Shown here: positions 35,004 to 42,566 of the stretch, in pieces
How positions within the stretch are numbered: the stretch's first letter is position 1
Layout of the letters: each line of letters begins with the position of its first letter
Assembly (NCBI RefSeq): GCF_012913485.1
Contig: NZ_CP051774.1
Coordinates: 1,054,001-1,118,000 of the forward strand
Source of the DNA: Luteolibacter luteus
Lineage (GTDB): Bacteria; Verrucomicrobiota; Verrucomicrobiia; Verrucomicrobiales; Akkermansiaceae
Direction of reading: 5' to 3'
Length of the DNA: 64,000 bases
The notes under the pieces: model-generated
Seen by the model: only the letters and a program-made list of their open reading frames with translations
Told to the model about the DNA's origin: nothing
Database searches by the model: none
Made by a program: the position numbers and the translations under genes

Positions 35004-35738
35004 TCAACCGCCGGACGAGAAACCACCACCGCTGCGGCTGGAGCCGAAACCACCACGCACCGATTGCCCCGCGCGAACGGGCGCACCGGAGGCCCGGCTT
35101 TGATCGACCATCCGGCGATATCCCGGATTGGAGGCTGCATAATTGCTCACCGTGCTGCGCTGGCGCTCGACCTCATTCTGCCACTGCGGCGCTTGCCGTG
35201 ATGCTTGCTGAAAACCGGCGCCGGGCGAGAACAAGCCGCGGTTTCCGGAGAGCAGCCAATACATCATCAGCGCATTCCCCATGCCGAAGCCATGGCTCTG
35301 CCCGCTGGCCTTCCCGGATTGCCCGGCGAGGACTTGCTGCTCCTTTTGCAGCGCAGCCTCCACTTTCCTCAGCGCCTCCGCGGAAGGCCGGGTCGCACCA
35401 CAGGCCTCAGGGCCCGGCGGACGATCCTTCCACTCGCCATTCACGAACCACTTGCCCCCGTGCGAGAGGCCGTAGGGATGCGCGAAGAAATTATGCGCGC
35501 AGGAGTGATAATAGCCCACGCCTTCGAGGTAGAAGTCATTCGGCACCTCGCCGCTCATGAGCTTGGACCGCTGGGCGTCCAGCGAGTCGATCCGCTTCTG
35601 CGTCTCCGCCATCTGCTGATCCTTTGCCGTGGCCACGTAGTTGCGCTCGCAGCCGCTGAGTCCCAGACCGGTGAGGATACACGCGGTGGACCAGCAGAGC
35701 GCGCCTCCGGGGCGAATGATCGCGGTGCTTCGCTTCAT
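35004..35738 (-). CDS. YgiB-like lipoprotein with RGGFG C-terminal motif
   Basis: 244 residues. The lipobox LGLSGCER gives a lipid anchor near residue 27. A helical part (TAKDQQMAETQKRIDSLDAQ) is followed by a middle domain with HSCAHNFFAHPYGLSHGGKWF. The tail contains GMGNALMMYWLLSGNRGLFSPG and ends in a Gly/Ser-rich region with RGGFGSSRSGGGFSSGG. E. coli YgiB (DUF1190) also is a lipoprotein ending in an RGGFG-type tail and lies directly before ygiC. That tail and context, not overall similarity, support the call. ATG 35738 chosen for the lipobox. Co-transcribed with the downstream ligase. Confidence 0.75.
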   Translation of the reverse strand: MKRSTAIIRPGGALCWSTACILTGLGLSGCERNYVATAKDQQMAETQKRIDSLDAQRSKLMSGEVPNDFYLEGVGYYHSCAHNFFAHPYGLSHGGKWFVNGEWKDRPPGPEACGATRPSAEALRKVEAALQKEQQVLAGQSGKASGQSHGFGMGNALMMYWLLSGNRGLFSPGAGFQQASRQAPQWQNEVERQRSTVSNYAASNPGYRRMVDQSRASGAPVRAGQSVRGGFGSSRSGGGFSSGG

Positions 35739-35866
35739 GAGTCGCGAAAGGTAGCCCCCGGATGTGGTGCGAGTCAATCCATGGAGAATTCCAAAGCCGC
35801 CCCATCCTTTCCAATCGCCCGCAGGGCTCGCCATCCGGGCCGCAGCGTGCTTTTCTCTCCTCCGCG

Positions 35867-36742
35867 ATGCCTTCGCCGTCTATCGCCACCGTGCTCGATG
35901 CCCGGGAGTGGAGCTCCCGCGCCGCGCGGCATCGCGCCCGCGCCGAACGCTGGACCGTCCCCGCCCGGGACCGCCGCGCCGCGAACAAGCCGCATCCGGT
36001 GGAGGATTTCCTCTTCACCTACTACCGCTTCTCCTACGCGAAAATCGAGGAGTGGCACCCCGTGTCCGGCACCGGCTTGGAAGCCATCGGTCCCCTGCCC
36101 GCCCATCTAGCGAAGGAACCTTACCGCATCCAGAATGGCATCCTCATCGCCGATCCCACCTTGCTCGCGGACAAGGAACGCACGCGCCTGCACTGGATGC
36201 GGGAATTGCTCATCGCCACGCGCGACCGCCCGCCCATCTTCTCCTGCCATGGCCTGCATGAGTGGGCCATGGTCTATCGCGGGGCCGATGTCCGCCATGG
36301 CAACAGCACGCCGCTGCGACTCCCGCAGGAAGAGATCGACCGACTCATCGAGTCCCGCCCCATCCGCTGCTCGCACTTCGATGCCTTCCGCTTTTTCCAC
36401 AGTGATGCCCAGCCGCTGAACCGCCTCCAGCCCACCCTCTTGGGCCGCCCCGACTTCGAGCAACCGGGCTGCGTCCACGCCAACATGGACCTCTACAAGT
36501 GGGCCTTCAAATCGATGCCCTGGGCAGGATCGGACCTCCTGTTAGATTGCTTCGAGCTCGCCACGGAACTCCGAGATCTCGACATGCGCGCCAGTCCCTA
36601 CGACCTCAGCGAACACGGCTTGGACTCCGTCCGCATCGAGACCCCGGAAGGCCGGAGAGACTACGAGAAAGAACAAGCCCGCCTCGCCGAATTGGCCGCA
36701 CCGCTACGGCAAAGGCTCATCGAGGCACTGGGGATCGTTTAA
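35867..36742 (+). CDS. Conserved hypothetical protein, often annotated 3-methyladenine DNA glycosylase
   Basis: 291 residues, soluble, no signal peptide. Motifs: RAERWTVPARDRRAANKPHPVEDFL, then FTYYRFSYAKIEEWHPVSG, FSCHGLHEWAMVYRG, CSHFDAFRFFHSDAQPLNR and CVHANMDLYKWAFK. The same motif set occurs in actinobacterial and verrucomicrobial proteins that databases often call 3-methyladenine DNA glycosylase. I see no HhH-GPD or AlkA/MPG signature, so the reaction is unknown. The conserved His/Asp/Cys residues suggest an enzyme or metalloprotein. ATG 35867 is the start that matches the family; divergent from the YgiB-like gene by 128 nt. Confidence 0.8.
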   Translation: MPSPSIATVLDAREWSSRAARHRARAERWTVPARDRRAANKPHPVEDFLFTYYRFSYAKIEEWHPVSGTGLEAIGPLPAHLAKEPYRIQNGILIADPTLLADKERTRLHWMRELLIATRDRPPIFSCHGLHEWAMVYRGADVRHGNSTPLRLPQEEIDRLIESRPIRCSHFDAFRFFHSDAQPLNRLQPTLLGRPDFEQPGCVHANMDLYKWAFKSMPWAGSDLLLDCFELATELRDLDMRASPYDLSEHGLDSVRIETPEGRRDYEKEQARLAELAAPLRQRLIEALGIV

Positions 36743-36759
36743 GATAGACATCCGCGAAG

Positions 36760-36855
36760 CGCTGAAGGCGCGTCCTATATCAGCCTAGGCCGCTAGGCCT
36801 AGGTCTGCTGCGCAAGAGACGTGGGAGGGCTGAAGGCCCGATCTATCCAGACGGT
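36760..36855. repeat. Intergenic repeat: palindrome flanked by GCTGAAGGC direct repeats
   Basis: CCTAGGCC-GCTA-GGCCTAGG (36784-36803) is a perfect palindrome. On each side is a related unit: GCTGAAGGCGCGTCCTATAT at 36761 and GCTGAAGGCCCGATCTATCC at 36829. Such GCTGAAGGC...CTAT...CCTAGG elements look like dispersed repeats of PVC-group genomes. It fills the gap between two convergent genes. Confidence 0.6.
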
Positions 36856-36871
36856 CTCCGGGTTCTTCAGC

Positions 36872-37426
36872 TCAATACCTCTTCTGCTTCGAAGGCTTGA
36901 AGAAGTCCTTCCGCTTGATCTTCACCATCCGCCCGTCCGGGTGATGCCAGACGATTCCCTCCATCTCCAGGTCCTCCAGGTAGGACCTCAGCGCCTCAAA
37001 ACTCCGCGGCGCATCATCCAGCACCTCCCGGCCATGAGGCACCAGCACGTGCTTCTCGAACTTGTCCGGATTCCCCTGCACCTTCGGCCCACATAGCTCG
37101 TAGGTGCCATCCGCCTCCATACCCGTGAAGGCCTCGCGATGCCACCGGTCCTCGGGAGCATCCCCCACCAGCAACCAACCCGGCCAATGTCCCGTGGTGG
37201 CATCCGGCTCCTGCGCGGGAAGGAACCCCTCCGGAGCCGCCTTGCCCGCCTTCGCGTCGAAGCGCTTGTAGAGCTTCCCGTCCTGCACCATGCAGCAGGT
37301 GCCATCGAACTTGCGCGTCGCCACGCCCTCGCCAGCAAGCACCCACTCGGATCCCGGGACGACTTCGTCGTAAACGAGCCGCGTCCCCTCGTAGTCACGC
37401 TTGAAGAGTGAACCTATCTTCTGCAT
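36872..37426 (-). CDS. RNA ligase family protein (DUF5565-like nucleotidyltransferase)
   Basis: 184 residues forming a minimal covalent nucleotidyltransferase. Motif I is RKFDGTCC with Lys39 as the likely AMP-accepting residue; the motif IIIa-like segment is DGTYELCGPKVQGNP; motifs IV and V are MEGIVWHH and MVKIKRKDFF. This set matches the small RNA ligase (DUF5565) group. Such enzymes join nicked RNA using ATP, but the partner RNA and biological trigger are unknown. No additional domain is attached. Neighbours (VOC, HIT) do not explain a role. Confidence 0.85.
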   Translation of the reverse strand: MQKIGSLFKRDYEGTRLVYDEVVPGSEWVLAGEGVATRKFDGTCCMVQDGKLYKRFDAKAGKAAPEGFLPAQEPDATTGHWPGWLLVGDAPEDRWHREAFTGMEADGTYELCGPKVQGNPDKFEKHVLVPHGREVLDDAPRSFEALRSYLEDLEMEGIVWHHPDGRMVKIKRKDFFKPSKQKRY

Positions 37427-37477
37427 CAGAACGGTCTGATAGAGGAAACCGCACAGGTCAAGAAGCCCTGATCCGCC

Positions 37478-37924
37478 TTACCCGAGATCCTGCGCAAGCC
37501 CGATCAGGATTCCCTCCGGGCCCCGGATGTAGCAGAGCCGGTAGATATCCTCATAATCCACCACCTCCCCGACGACCTCCGCACCGTATTTCGCAAGCCG
37601 CGCGAGCGTGTCGGCGAGGTCCCCCACATTGAACATCACCCGCAGGTAGCCGAGCGAATTCACCGGTGCCCTGCGATGATCGGCAATCACCGTTGGGGCG
37701 AGGAATCGCGTGATCTCAAGCCGGTTGTGACCGTCCGGAGTCCGCATCATCGCCATCTCCACGCGCTGGCCGCGCAGACCCGTCACGCCGTCGGCCCACG
37801 GTCCCTCGATCGGTGCCCGCCCCTCCAGTTCGAGGCCGAGTTCCGTGAAGAAGTCGATGGCAACATCGAGGTCTTCTACCACGATGCCCACATTGTGCAT
37901 GGTTACTGATTTGGTTTTGCTCAT
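37478..37924 (-). CDS. VOC-superfamily (glyoxalase/bleomycin-resistance-like) protein
   Basis: 148 residues in the paired beta-alpha-beta-beta-beta layout of the vicinal oxygen chelate fold. N-terminal VTMHNVGIVVEDLDVAIDFF carries the first metal-ligand His, HNRLEITRFL the Glu in the first half; SLGYLRVMFNVGDLADTLARL and LCYIRGPEGILIGLAQDLG form the second half, where the usual His is not obvious. Substrate unknown. The ATG overlaps the stop of the HIT gene by 4 nt (ATGA), so translation is coupled. Confidence 0.88.
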   Translation of the reverse strand: MSKTKSVTMHNVGIVVEDLDVAIDFFTELGLELEGRAPIEGPWADGVTGLRGQRVEMAMMRTPDGHNRLEITRFLAPTVIADHRRAPVNSLGYLRVMFNVGDLADTLARLAKYGAEVVGEVVDYEDIYRLCYIRGPEGILIGLAQDLG

Positions 37925-38340
37925 GAGATCATGGAATGTCGGAGGAGGGATGCGGTAGCCTCCAGGGTTTCGGAGCTTTCGGGCGTGCCGAATCGACGCC
38001 ATCCGAAATCGTCTCCGGAAGATCGGGGAATGACATGGAAATGAGCATGAGGCACCTCCTGTCCCGCCGCCTCTCCATCTGCGGCAGACAGCGTGATCCC
38101 CTCGCACCCGGGAAGCTCCGCCTTCAGAGCGGATGTCACCTCCCGAATCAGTTGGAACACCGCGACGGATTCTTCCGCACCAAGATCACCGAAGGACGAA
38201 ACATGCCGCCGCGGCACCACCAGCACATGCCCCCGATTGACCGGGCGGATGTCGAGAAAAGCGAGCGCCAGATCATTCTCTCCAATCCGGGCCGCACCTA
38301 GCCCCCCTGAGATGATCCGGCAGAAGATACAGGAAGTCAT
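37921..38340 (-). CDS. HIT-family nucleotide hydrolase/transferase
   Basis: 139 residues. The catalytic triad of histidines is in HAHFHVIPR (residues 98-102), preceded by IRPVNRGHVLVVPRRHV, the second HIT signature. The start CIFCRIISG also fits; Cys4 and Cys7 could bind zinc as in some HinT-type members. Members hydrolyse nucleoside phosphoramidates or dinucleoside polyphosphates; this one's substrate is unknown. ATG 38340 chosen (seven residues inside the open frame from 38361). Overlaps the VOC gene by 4 nt in a two-gene operon. Confidence 0.92.
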   Translation of the reverse strand: MTSCIFCRIISGGLGAARIGENDLALAFLDIRPVNRGHVLVVPRRHVSSFGDLGAEESVAVFQLIREVTSALKAELPGCEGITLSAADGEAAGQEVPHAHFHVIPRSSGDDFGWRRFGTPESSETLEATASLLRHSMIS

Positions 38341-38357
38341 GACGCATCCAAGGTGAC

Positions 38358-38657
38358 TCAAATCCCCGGACCACGCTCCCCGGGTGTCTCAAGCCCGCGG
38401 GTCACGCGCAAGCGCCCGACCACCAGTTCATCGATCTCAAGCCGCCGGATCCACGCCCTGCCGATCGCCAAGCGTCCAATCGCCACCGCGCCGATCGCCA
38501 CGGCCCCCACCGCCACCGAAGCCAGCAGCAAGGTCCCGATCGCATGCGCCCCCAGCGCACTCGCACCAATCGCCTGTGCCCCCACGCTCACCGCAGACGA
38601 AGAGCACTCACTCGTACCACGACGATGCACGGAAGATTTGTCGGAACACCGGATCAT
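38358..38657 (-). CDS. Small AIG-repeat protein
   Basis: Up to 99 residues, made of about seven hexa/heptad units of Ala-Ile/Leu-Gly: VGAQAIG, ASALGAHAIG, VGAVAIGAVAIG, RLAIG. It ends in RAWIRRLEIDELVVGRLRV, which resembles a short family of GAxAIG repeat proteins found in diverse bacteria. The repeat period suggests a left-handed solenoid or a membrane-embedded stack. The true start is unclear; GTG codons at 38591 or 38585 would remove a Ser/Cys-rich lead. 17 nt upstream of the HIT gene on the same strand. Confidence 0.55.
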   Translation of the reverse strand: MIRCSDKSSVHRRGTSECSSSAVSVGAQAIGASALGAHAIGTLLLASVAVGAVAIGAVAIGRLAIGRAWIRRLEIDELVVGRLRVTRGLETPGERGPGI

Positions 38658-38722
38658 TCGCTCATTTACGCTGCGGGCGCCGAGGCGGCTAGTTCAATCG
38701 ATCAAGTCTCCCAGCCCCTGCT

Positions 38723-39124
38723 TCAGGTCATCCACGAACTTTTGGCACCGCGGATCCTCTCCCCACACTTCGGACAGGGCGCACCAAATACCGGCCAATT
38801 CTTGAGAAGAGTCCCGGCCGATTGGCAATGCATGCACGTCAGATCACCAAGCTTACGTCCATCCGTGAAGGCCACGCCAGCCCAGTCCCGGTGGTGCATC
38901 GCCCGCCCGAAGAACCTTGGCGGATCAATCACCGGTCCCGGCTGAACCATGATCCTCTCAACGACGCCCGAGTCCGAAACCGGATGTTCCAAGGCATGAA
39001 CCGTCCCGCAGTCGATACAGACAAGCAATGTCTGCGAGCCGTAACCATCGTCATAATTGTGATAATGAAACCACCCTACGCTGAAGGACAGTTTGCACGA
39101 CTGGCACTCATATTCGGACGGCAT
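38723..39124 (-). CDS. Double zinc-ribbon protein of unknown function
   Basis: 133 residues with four CxxC pairs: Cys7/10, Cys36/39, Cys97/100 and Cys117/120, consistent with two zinc ribbons, one at each end. The middle (VQPGPVIDPPRFFGRAMHHRD, then WAGVAFTDGRKLGDL) has no known signature. Zinc-ribbon pairs of this type bind nucleic acid or protein partners. ATG 39124 begins the CxxC-containing reading; the frame is open further upstream without plausible sequence. Confidence 0.75.
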   Translation of the reverse strand: MPSEYECQSCKLSFSVGWFHYHNYDDGYGSQTLLVCIDCGTVHALEHPVSDSGVVERIMVQPGPVIDPPRFFGRAMHHRDWAGVAFTDGRKLGDLTCMHCQSAGTLLKNWPVFGAPCPKCGERIRGAKSSWMT

Positions 39125-39201
39125 GGCGGGTGTATCTAGCGGAGTATTCTGAAGATCTCTGGAGGTATCGGCAAGCTTCGAGCCCGAAGCCCGCTCGCTT
39201 G

Positions 39202-39378
39202 TCACTCTCCAGACAAGATCTCAGTGATAAGATCCTGCTCAGCCCGGACCGCATCCTTCGCATTCAACCGGAACTTCTTGATCGGCGACCCTTTCGGCTT
39301 CCAAGCAATCATGCGCCACCGCGAGAGCACGTGCACCCCGCCCTCGTCGCCCTGCATGCGGCTGAATCTCGATGGCAT
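39202..39378 (-). CDS. Small basic ORF, 58 aa
   Basis: A minus-strand ATG at 39378 opens a 58-codon frame ending in TGA at 39202. It reads MPSRFSRMQGDEGGVHVLSR and continues with WRMIAWKPKGSPIKKFRL, then a helical AVRAEQDLITEILSGE. Codon use is like that of the neighbours and the sequence is balanced, unlike shadow frames. An overlapping frame starting at an ATG near 39395 with AAAGG before it begins MLTAEQIEDAIEIQPHAG, so a frameshifted ancestor of a longer gene is possible. Function unknown. Confidence 0.4.
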   Translation of the reverse strand: MPSRFSRMQGDEGGVHVLSRWRMIAWKPKGSPIKKFRLNAKDAVRAEQDLITEILSGE

Positions 39379-39481
39379 CTTCGATCTGCTCTGCGGTCAG
39401 CATCCTTTAAGAAGGCAATACTGAGAAAGGGGGATCCACAAAACAAACTCCCGAGAACGGGCACCTCTCTACCGACCTCAC

Positions 39482-39952
39482 TCAGACGCCTGAAGCGCAA
39501 CACCGGAAAACCGGCAACTCTCTCACCCGACCAGCGATCTCCGTGGCATGCGTTCCGATCCGCACCGCTCCCATCCGCTCATAGAAGCCCGCGGCATTCG
39601 GATCCGACTCCACTTCGAAGTGATCGAACCCGTGGGCCATGGCCCGTCGCCGCGCCTCATCAAAGAGCGCCGCCCCTATCCCCCGCCCTATCTCGTCAGG
39701 CAGCACCCAGAGGCCATCAAACAGGAGCACCCCTCCCTCGACCTTCAGCACCGCAAACCCGAGGATGCGTCCCCCGCGGCGCACGGTGAAGATCTCGTCC
39801 GCGGCTATCGACGCCGGAGTGACCGTGAGCAGCGGTGCCCATTGTCCGATCCAGCACTCCGGATAGCCCCAATGACGCTTTGCGGCGAAAGCAATTCGGG
39901 TCAGCACCTCGGCCTCCGAAGGGTGCGCAGCGCTGATGGAATGCATCGTCAT
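39482..39952 (-). CDS. GNAT-family N-acetyltransferase
   Basis: 156 residues with the GNAT fold. The acetyl-CoA pyrophosphate loop is DEIGRGIGAALFDEARRRA, preceded by the LLFDGLWVLP strand and followed by FEVESDPNAAGFYERMGAVRIG, the typical motif B. The acceptor amine cannot be predicted. It stands between the small 58-aa ORF and a PEP-CTERM gene, all on the minus strand, with 103-nt and 61-nt gaps. Confidence 0.9.
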   Translation of the reverse strand: MTMHSISAAHPSEAEVLTRIAFAAKRHWGYPECWIGQWAPLLTVTPASIAADEIFTVRRGGRILGFAVLKVEGGVLLFDGLWVLPDEIGRGIGAALFDEARRRAMAHGFDHFEVESDPNAAGFYERMGAVRIGTHATEIAGRVRELPVFRCCASGV

Positions 39953-40013
39953 TGGACCTCCTCACCTACCGCCTTACAAGACACACAGCTGTAGGAGTCC
40001 CTCGCCGGCAAGC

Positions 40014-40721
40014 TCAAGGGACAAGACGATCAATCGCCCGCCGCCCCCAGCCCTTGCGATTCCTCCGTCTCAGCAAGCAGCCGACACCCGCGACCGAAAG
40101 CAAAGCAAACGAAGAAGGCTCCGGAACGGTATACTGGATGACCAACAGGGGAGGATTTCCCCCGGGCTCGGCGAAATCCATGCTGTATTGCTGAAGTCCA
40201 CGCCCGAGCGTGTTCGCGCCGACGACAAACCCGGCATGAGTACTGCCGTTGTCCACCAACGTCTGGACCAAGGACGTGACATCGAAGAACTCGTTCATCG
40301 AATTGGTAAGGACGACCAGACTGGCAAAATCCGACAAGGTGATCTGGCCGTCCCCGGAGTATCCGGAAACGCTTTGTCCTTGGTAGGGTCCGGGATTCTC
40401 CTCGGTATTGGAATAACCTGCGCCGGCGTAGATGGAGAAAGTCGCGGAACTGATGACGGCGCCTTTGGGAATACTGGAAAGACTAAACTCCAGGGCAGAG
40501 CGAACGTCGCCGGAGATCCCGAAGACCGGGAACTGCGAGCGGGAGGTTTGGAGCAGGAAATAGGGAGAGGTTCTCGTCTCGATAGTCTCGAAGACGCCAT
40601 TCATGTCCGCATCCCGTGCAAAGTTGTCTGCGACAGGGACCAAGGAGACCTGTGCGGCATGAACAGCTTGGAGGATTCCCAAAACTCCGAGAATGAGGAG
40701 AGATTTCAGATTTATGGGCAT
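40014..40721 (-). CDS. PEP-CTERM sorted DNRLRE-type exoprotein
   Basis: 235 residues. Signal peptide MPINLKSLLILGVLGILQAV is followed by a beta-rich DNRLRE-like domain (SRSALEFSLSSIPKGAVISSATFSIY-type region, about residues 70-200). The C-terminus has the exosortase sorting signal: VPEPSS, a hydrophobic helix (FALLSVAGVGCLL) and a basic cluster RRRNRK. A further 13 residues follow the basic cluster, which is longer than usual. The protein is exported, cut and released or anchored by an exosortase outside this window. Confidence 0.85.
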   Translation of the reverse strand: MPINLKSLLILGVLGILQAVHAAQVSLVPVADNFARDADMNGVFETIETRTSPYFLLQTSRSQFPVFGISGDVRSALEFSLSSIPKGAVISSATFSIYAGAGYSNTEENPGPYQGQSVSGYSGDGQITLSDFASLVVLTNSMNEFFDVTSLVQTLVDNGSTHAGFVVGANTLGRGLQQYSMDFAEPGGNPPLLVIQYTVPEPSSFALLSVAGVGCLLRRRNRKGWGRRAIDRLVP

Positions 40722-40892
40722 TATTGGCCTTCTATAAGTGTCCGAACGGAAAGCAATGAAATCCCGCGATCGAAACGGTCATCTCCAGGACGGTTAACTT
40801 GTAGTGGAGGCGGGAGTTCTTGAATCTCATAACACTTGGGATGATCCGAACGATCCCCCCTTTATCCGGTTAAACCCCGGCGAGGGGCCTCC

Positions 40893-40924
40893 AAACAAAA
40901 AACCCCCGCCGTTTCCGGCGGGGG
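40893..40924 (-). terminator. Intrinsic terminator of rpoA-rplQ
   Basis: CCCCCGCCG (40903-40911) pairs with CGGCGGGGG (40916-40924). On the minus strand the stem runs into TTTTTTGTTT. It lies 28 nt after the rplQ stop. Confidence 0.95.
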
Positions 40925-40952
40925 TCTTCAAATCAGTCTCTCGACGGGAAGC

Positions 40953-41462
40953 TTACTCGGCGGCTTCGTCAGCAGCCTTGGCCTTCTTCGCCGCCTTCTT
41001 CTTGGCAGGCTTGGCTTCAGCAGCAGGAGCTTCCTCGGCGGCCACGGCCACCGGTTCTGGCTCAGCGGCAGCAGCCGGAGCGGCGAGTGCGTCTTCGTCC
41101 ACAGCCGGCTGGTCCACCCACTCGATCACGGCCATCGGCGCGGAATCGGTCATGCGGGCACCCAGCTTGGTGATCCGGCAGTAGCCACCCTGGCGGTCCT
41201 TGGACAGCGGGGCCACTTCTTCGAAGAGCTTCTTGGCGATGTCCTTCTGGCGAAGGAAAGCCACAGCCTGACGGCGGGCGTGGAGATCTCCACGCTTGCC
41301 AAGGCCGATCATTTTCTCGGCGACCGGGCGCAGGGCCTTGGCCTTCGCGAGCGTGGTGCGGATGCTGCCATGCTCGATCAAGCTGCAGGCGAGGTTGGCA
41401 AGCAGCGAGCGCCGGTGTGCGGCGGTGCGCTTGAGCTTGGTGGTATTGCGGCGATGTCTCAT
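40953..41462 (-). CDS. rplQ: Ribosomal protein L17
   Basis: 169 residues. Residues 1-116 are the standard L17 domain ([20 protein letters not shown], then [23 protein letters not shown] and [21 protein letters not shown]). The remainder is a low-complexity tail of Ala, Pro, Glu and Lys ([19 protein letters not shown] at the end), probably disordered and possibly RNA-contacting. L17 sits near the peptide exit tunnel of the 50S subunit. It follows rpoA by 21 nt in the usual rpoA-rplQ order and ends with a strong terminator. Confidence 0.97.
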   Translation of the reverse strand: MRHRRNTTKLKRTAAHRRSLLANLACSLIEHGSIRTTLAKAKALRPVAEKMIGLGKRGDLHARRQAVAFLRQKDIAKKLFEEVAPLSKDRQGGYCRITKLGARMTDSAPMAVIEWVDQPAVDEDALAAPAAAAEPEPVAVAAEEAPAAEAKPAKKKAAKKAKAADEAAE

Positions 41463-41483
41463 CGGGTGCGGTCCCTTTCTTAA

Positions 41484-42566
41484 TTAGTCGTCGAGGTTCT
41501 GAGCGATCAGGTCGGCAAGGCCCACCGGTGCTTCCTCTTCCACGCCGAGGCGTGGTCCGCGGACGGCCGGCACCGGGCCGGAGAGGAGCGATGGATCGAG
41601 GGACATTCCGAGGCCGAGGCCGAGTTCGGAAAGCTTGTCCTTGATCTCGTTGAGCGACTTCTTGCCGAAGTTGCGGTACTTGAGCATCTCCGCCTCCGAC
41701 TTCATGGCCAGCTGGCCGACGGAGGTGATGTTCGCGTTGTTGAGGCAGTTGGCGGCACGGACCGAAAGTTCGATCTCGTTCACGCTCATGTTGAGAAGCT
41801 TCTTCAGCGCGGCGTTCTCTTCGTTCGACTCGGTCGGAGCCGCTTCGAAGTCCACGGCGTTCTCGTCGTAGTTGACGAACACGTCCAAGTGGTGGCGCAT
41901 GATCGCGGAAGATTGAAGAAGAGCATCCTGCGGGGAAATGCGGCCGTCCGTCCAGATATCGAGCACGAGCTTGTCGTAGTCGGTCATCTGACCCACGCGG
42001 GTGGTGTCCACGGCGTACTTCACGCGGGTCACCGGGGAGAAGATGGAGTCGATTGCGATCACGCCGATCGGCTGGTCCTTGCGCTTGTTTTCGTCGCCGG
42101 TGGAGAAACCACGGCCCACGCGCACTTCAAATTCGCAGTCGAACTTCACCTTCTTGTCGAGGGTGCAGATCACCTGGTCCTTGTTGACCACTTCGTAAAG
42201 ATTGTCGTCCTGGATATCACCGGCAGTCACGACGCCTTCCTTCTCGACCTTGATGGTCAGGATGCGGGCTTCCTTGTCGTGGTGCTTAAACTTCACCTTT
42301 TTCAGGTTAAGGATGATGTCGGTGACATCTTCCACCACGCCCGGGAGGCTGGAGAACTCGTGCTGCACGCCCGCGATGCGGACGGATGTGATGGCGGCAC
42401 CTTCCAAGGAGCCGAGGAGGACACGGCGCAGCGAGTTGCCGAGAGTGTGCCCGTAGCCGCGCTCGAAAGGCTCGGCGGTGAACTGGGCGTAGACCTCGGT
42501 GGCGGTATCCTCGTGCTTTACGAGGCGGTTCGGGAGCTCGAATCGAGCAAGTTTCGTGGCGGACAT
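41484..42566 (-). CDS. rpoA: RNA polymerase alpha subunit
   Basis: 360 residues. The N-terminal domain (about 1-230) shows FEPFERGYGHTLGNSLRRVLLGSLEGAAI and the EFSSLPGVVEDVTDIILNLK dimer/assembly motifs. The C-terminal domain (about 255-330) has ELSVRAANCLNNANITSVGQL, then EMLKYRNFGKKSLNEIKDKL, which contacts UP elements and activators. Alpha dimerises and nucleates polymerase assembly. Unlike many genomes, no rpsD/rpsK/rpsM genes precede it: 256 nt of non-coding DNA and a divergent small gene lie upstream, so it has its own promoter. Confidence 0.98.
   Translation of the reverse strand: MSATKLARFELPNRLVKHEDTATEVYAQFTAEPFERGYGHTLGNSLRRVLLGSLEGAAITSVRIAGVQHEFSSLPGVVEDVTDIILNLKKVKFKHHDKEARILTIKVEKEGVVTAGDIQDDNLYEVVNKDQVICTLDKKVKFDCEFEVRVGRGFSTGDENKRKDQPIGVIAIDSIFSPVTRVKYAVDTTRVGQMTDYDKLVLDIWTDGRISPQDALLQSSAIMRHHLDVFVNYDENAVDFEAAPTESNEENAALKKLLNMSVNEIELSVRAANCLNNANITSVGQLAMKSEAEMLKYRNFGKKSLNEIKDKLSELGLGLGMSLDPSLLSGPVPAVRGPRLGVEEEAPVGLADLIAQNLDD

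Noticed and set aside
36760..36855. CRISPR array or tandem array
   Set aside because: Only two related units around a palindrome, with unequal spacing and no spacer pattern.
39130..39789. 219-codon plus-strand frame
   Set aside because: It crosses the GNAT gene in antisense and is Pro/Arg/Ser-rich; the GNAT reading is secure.
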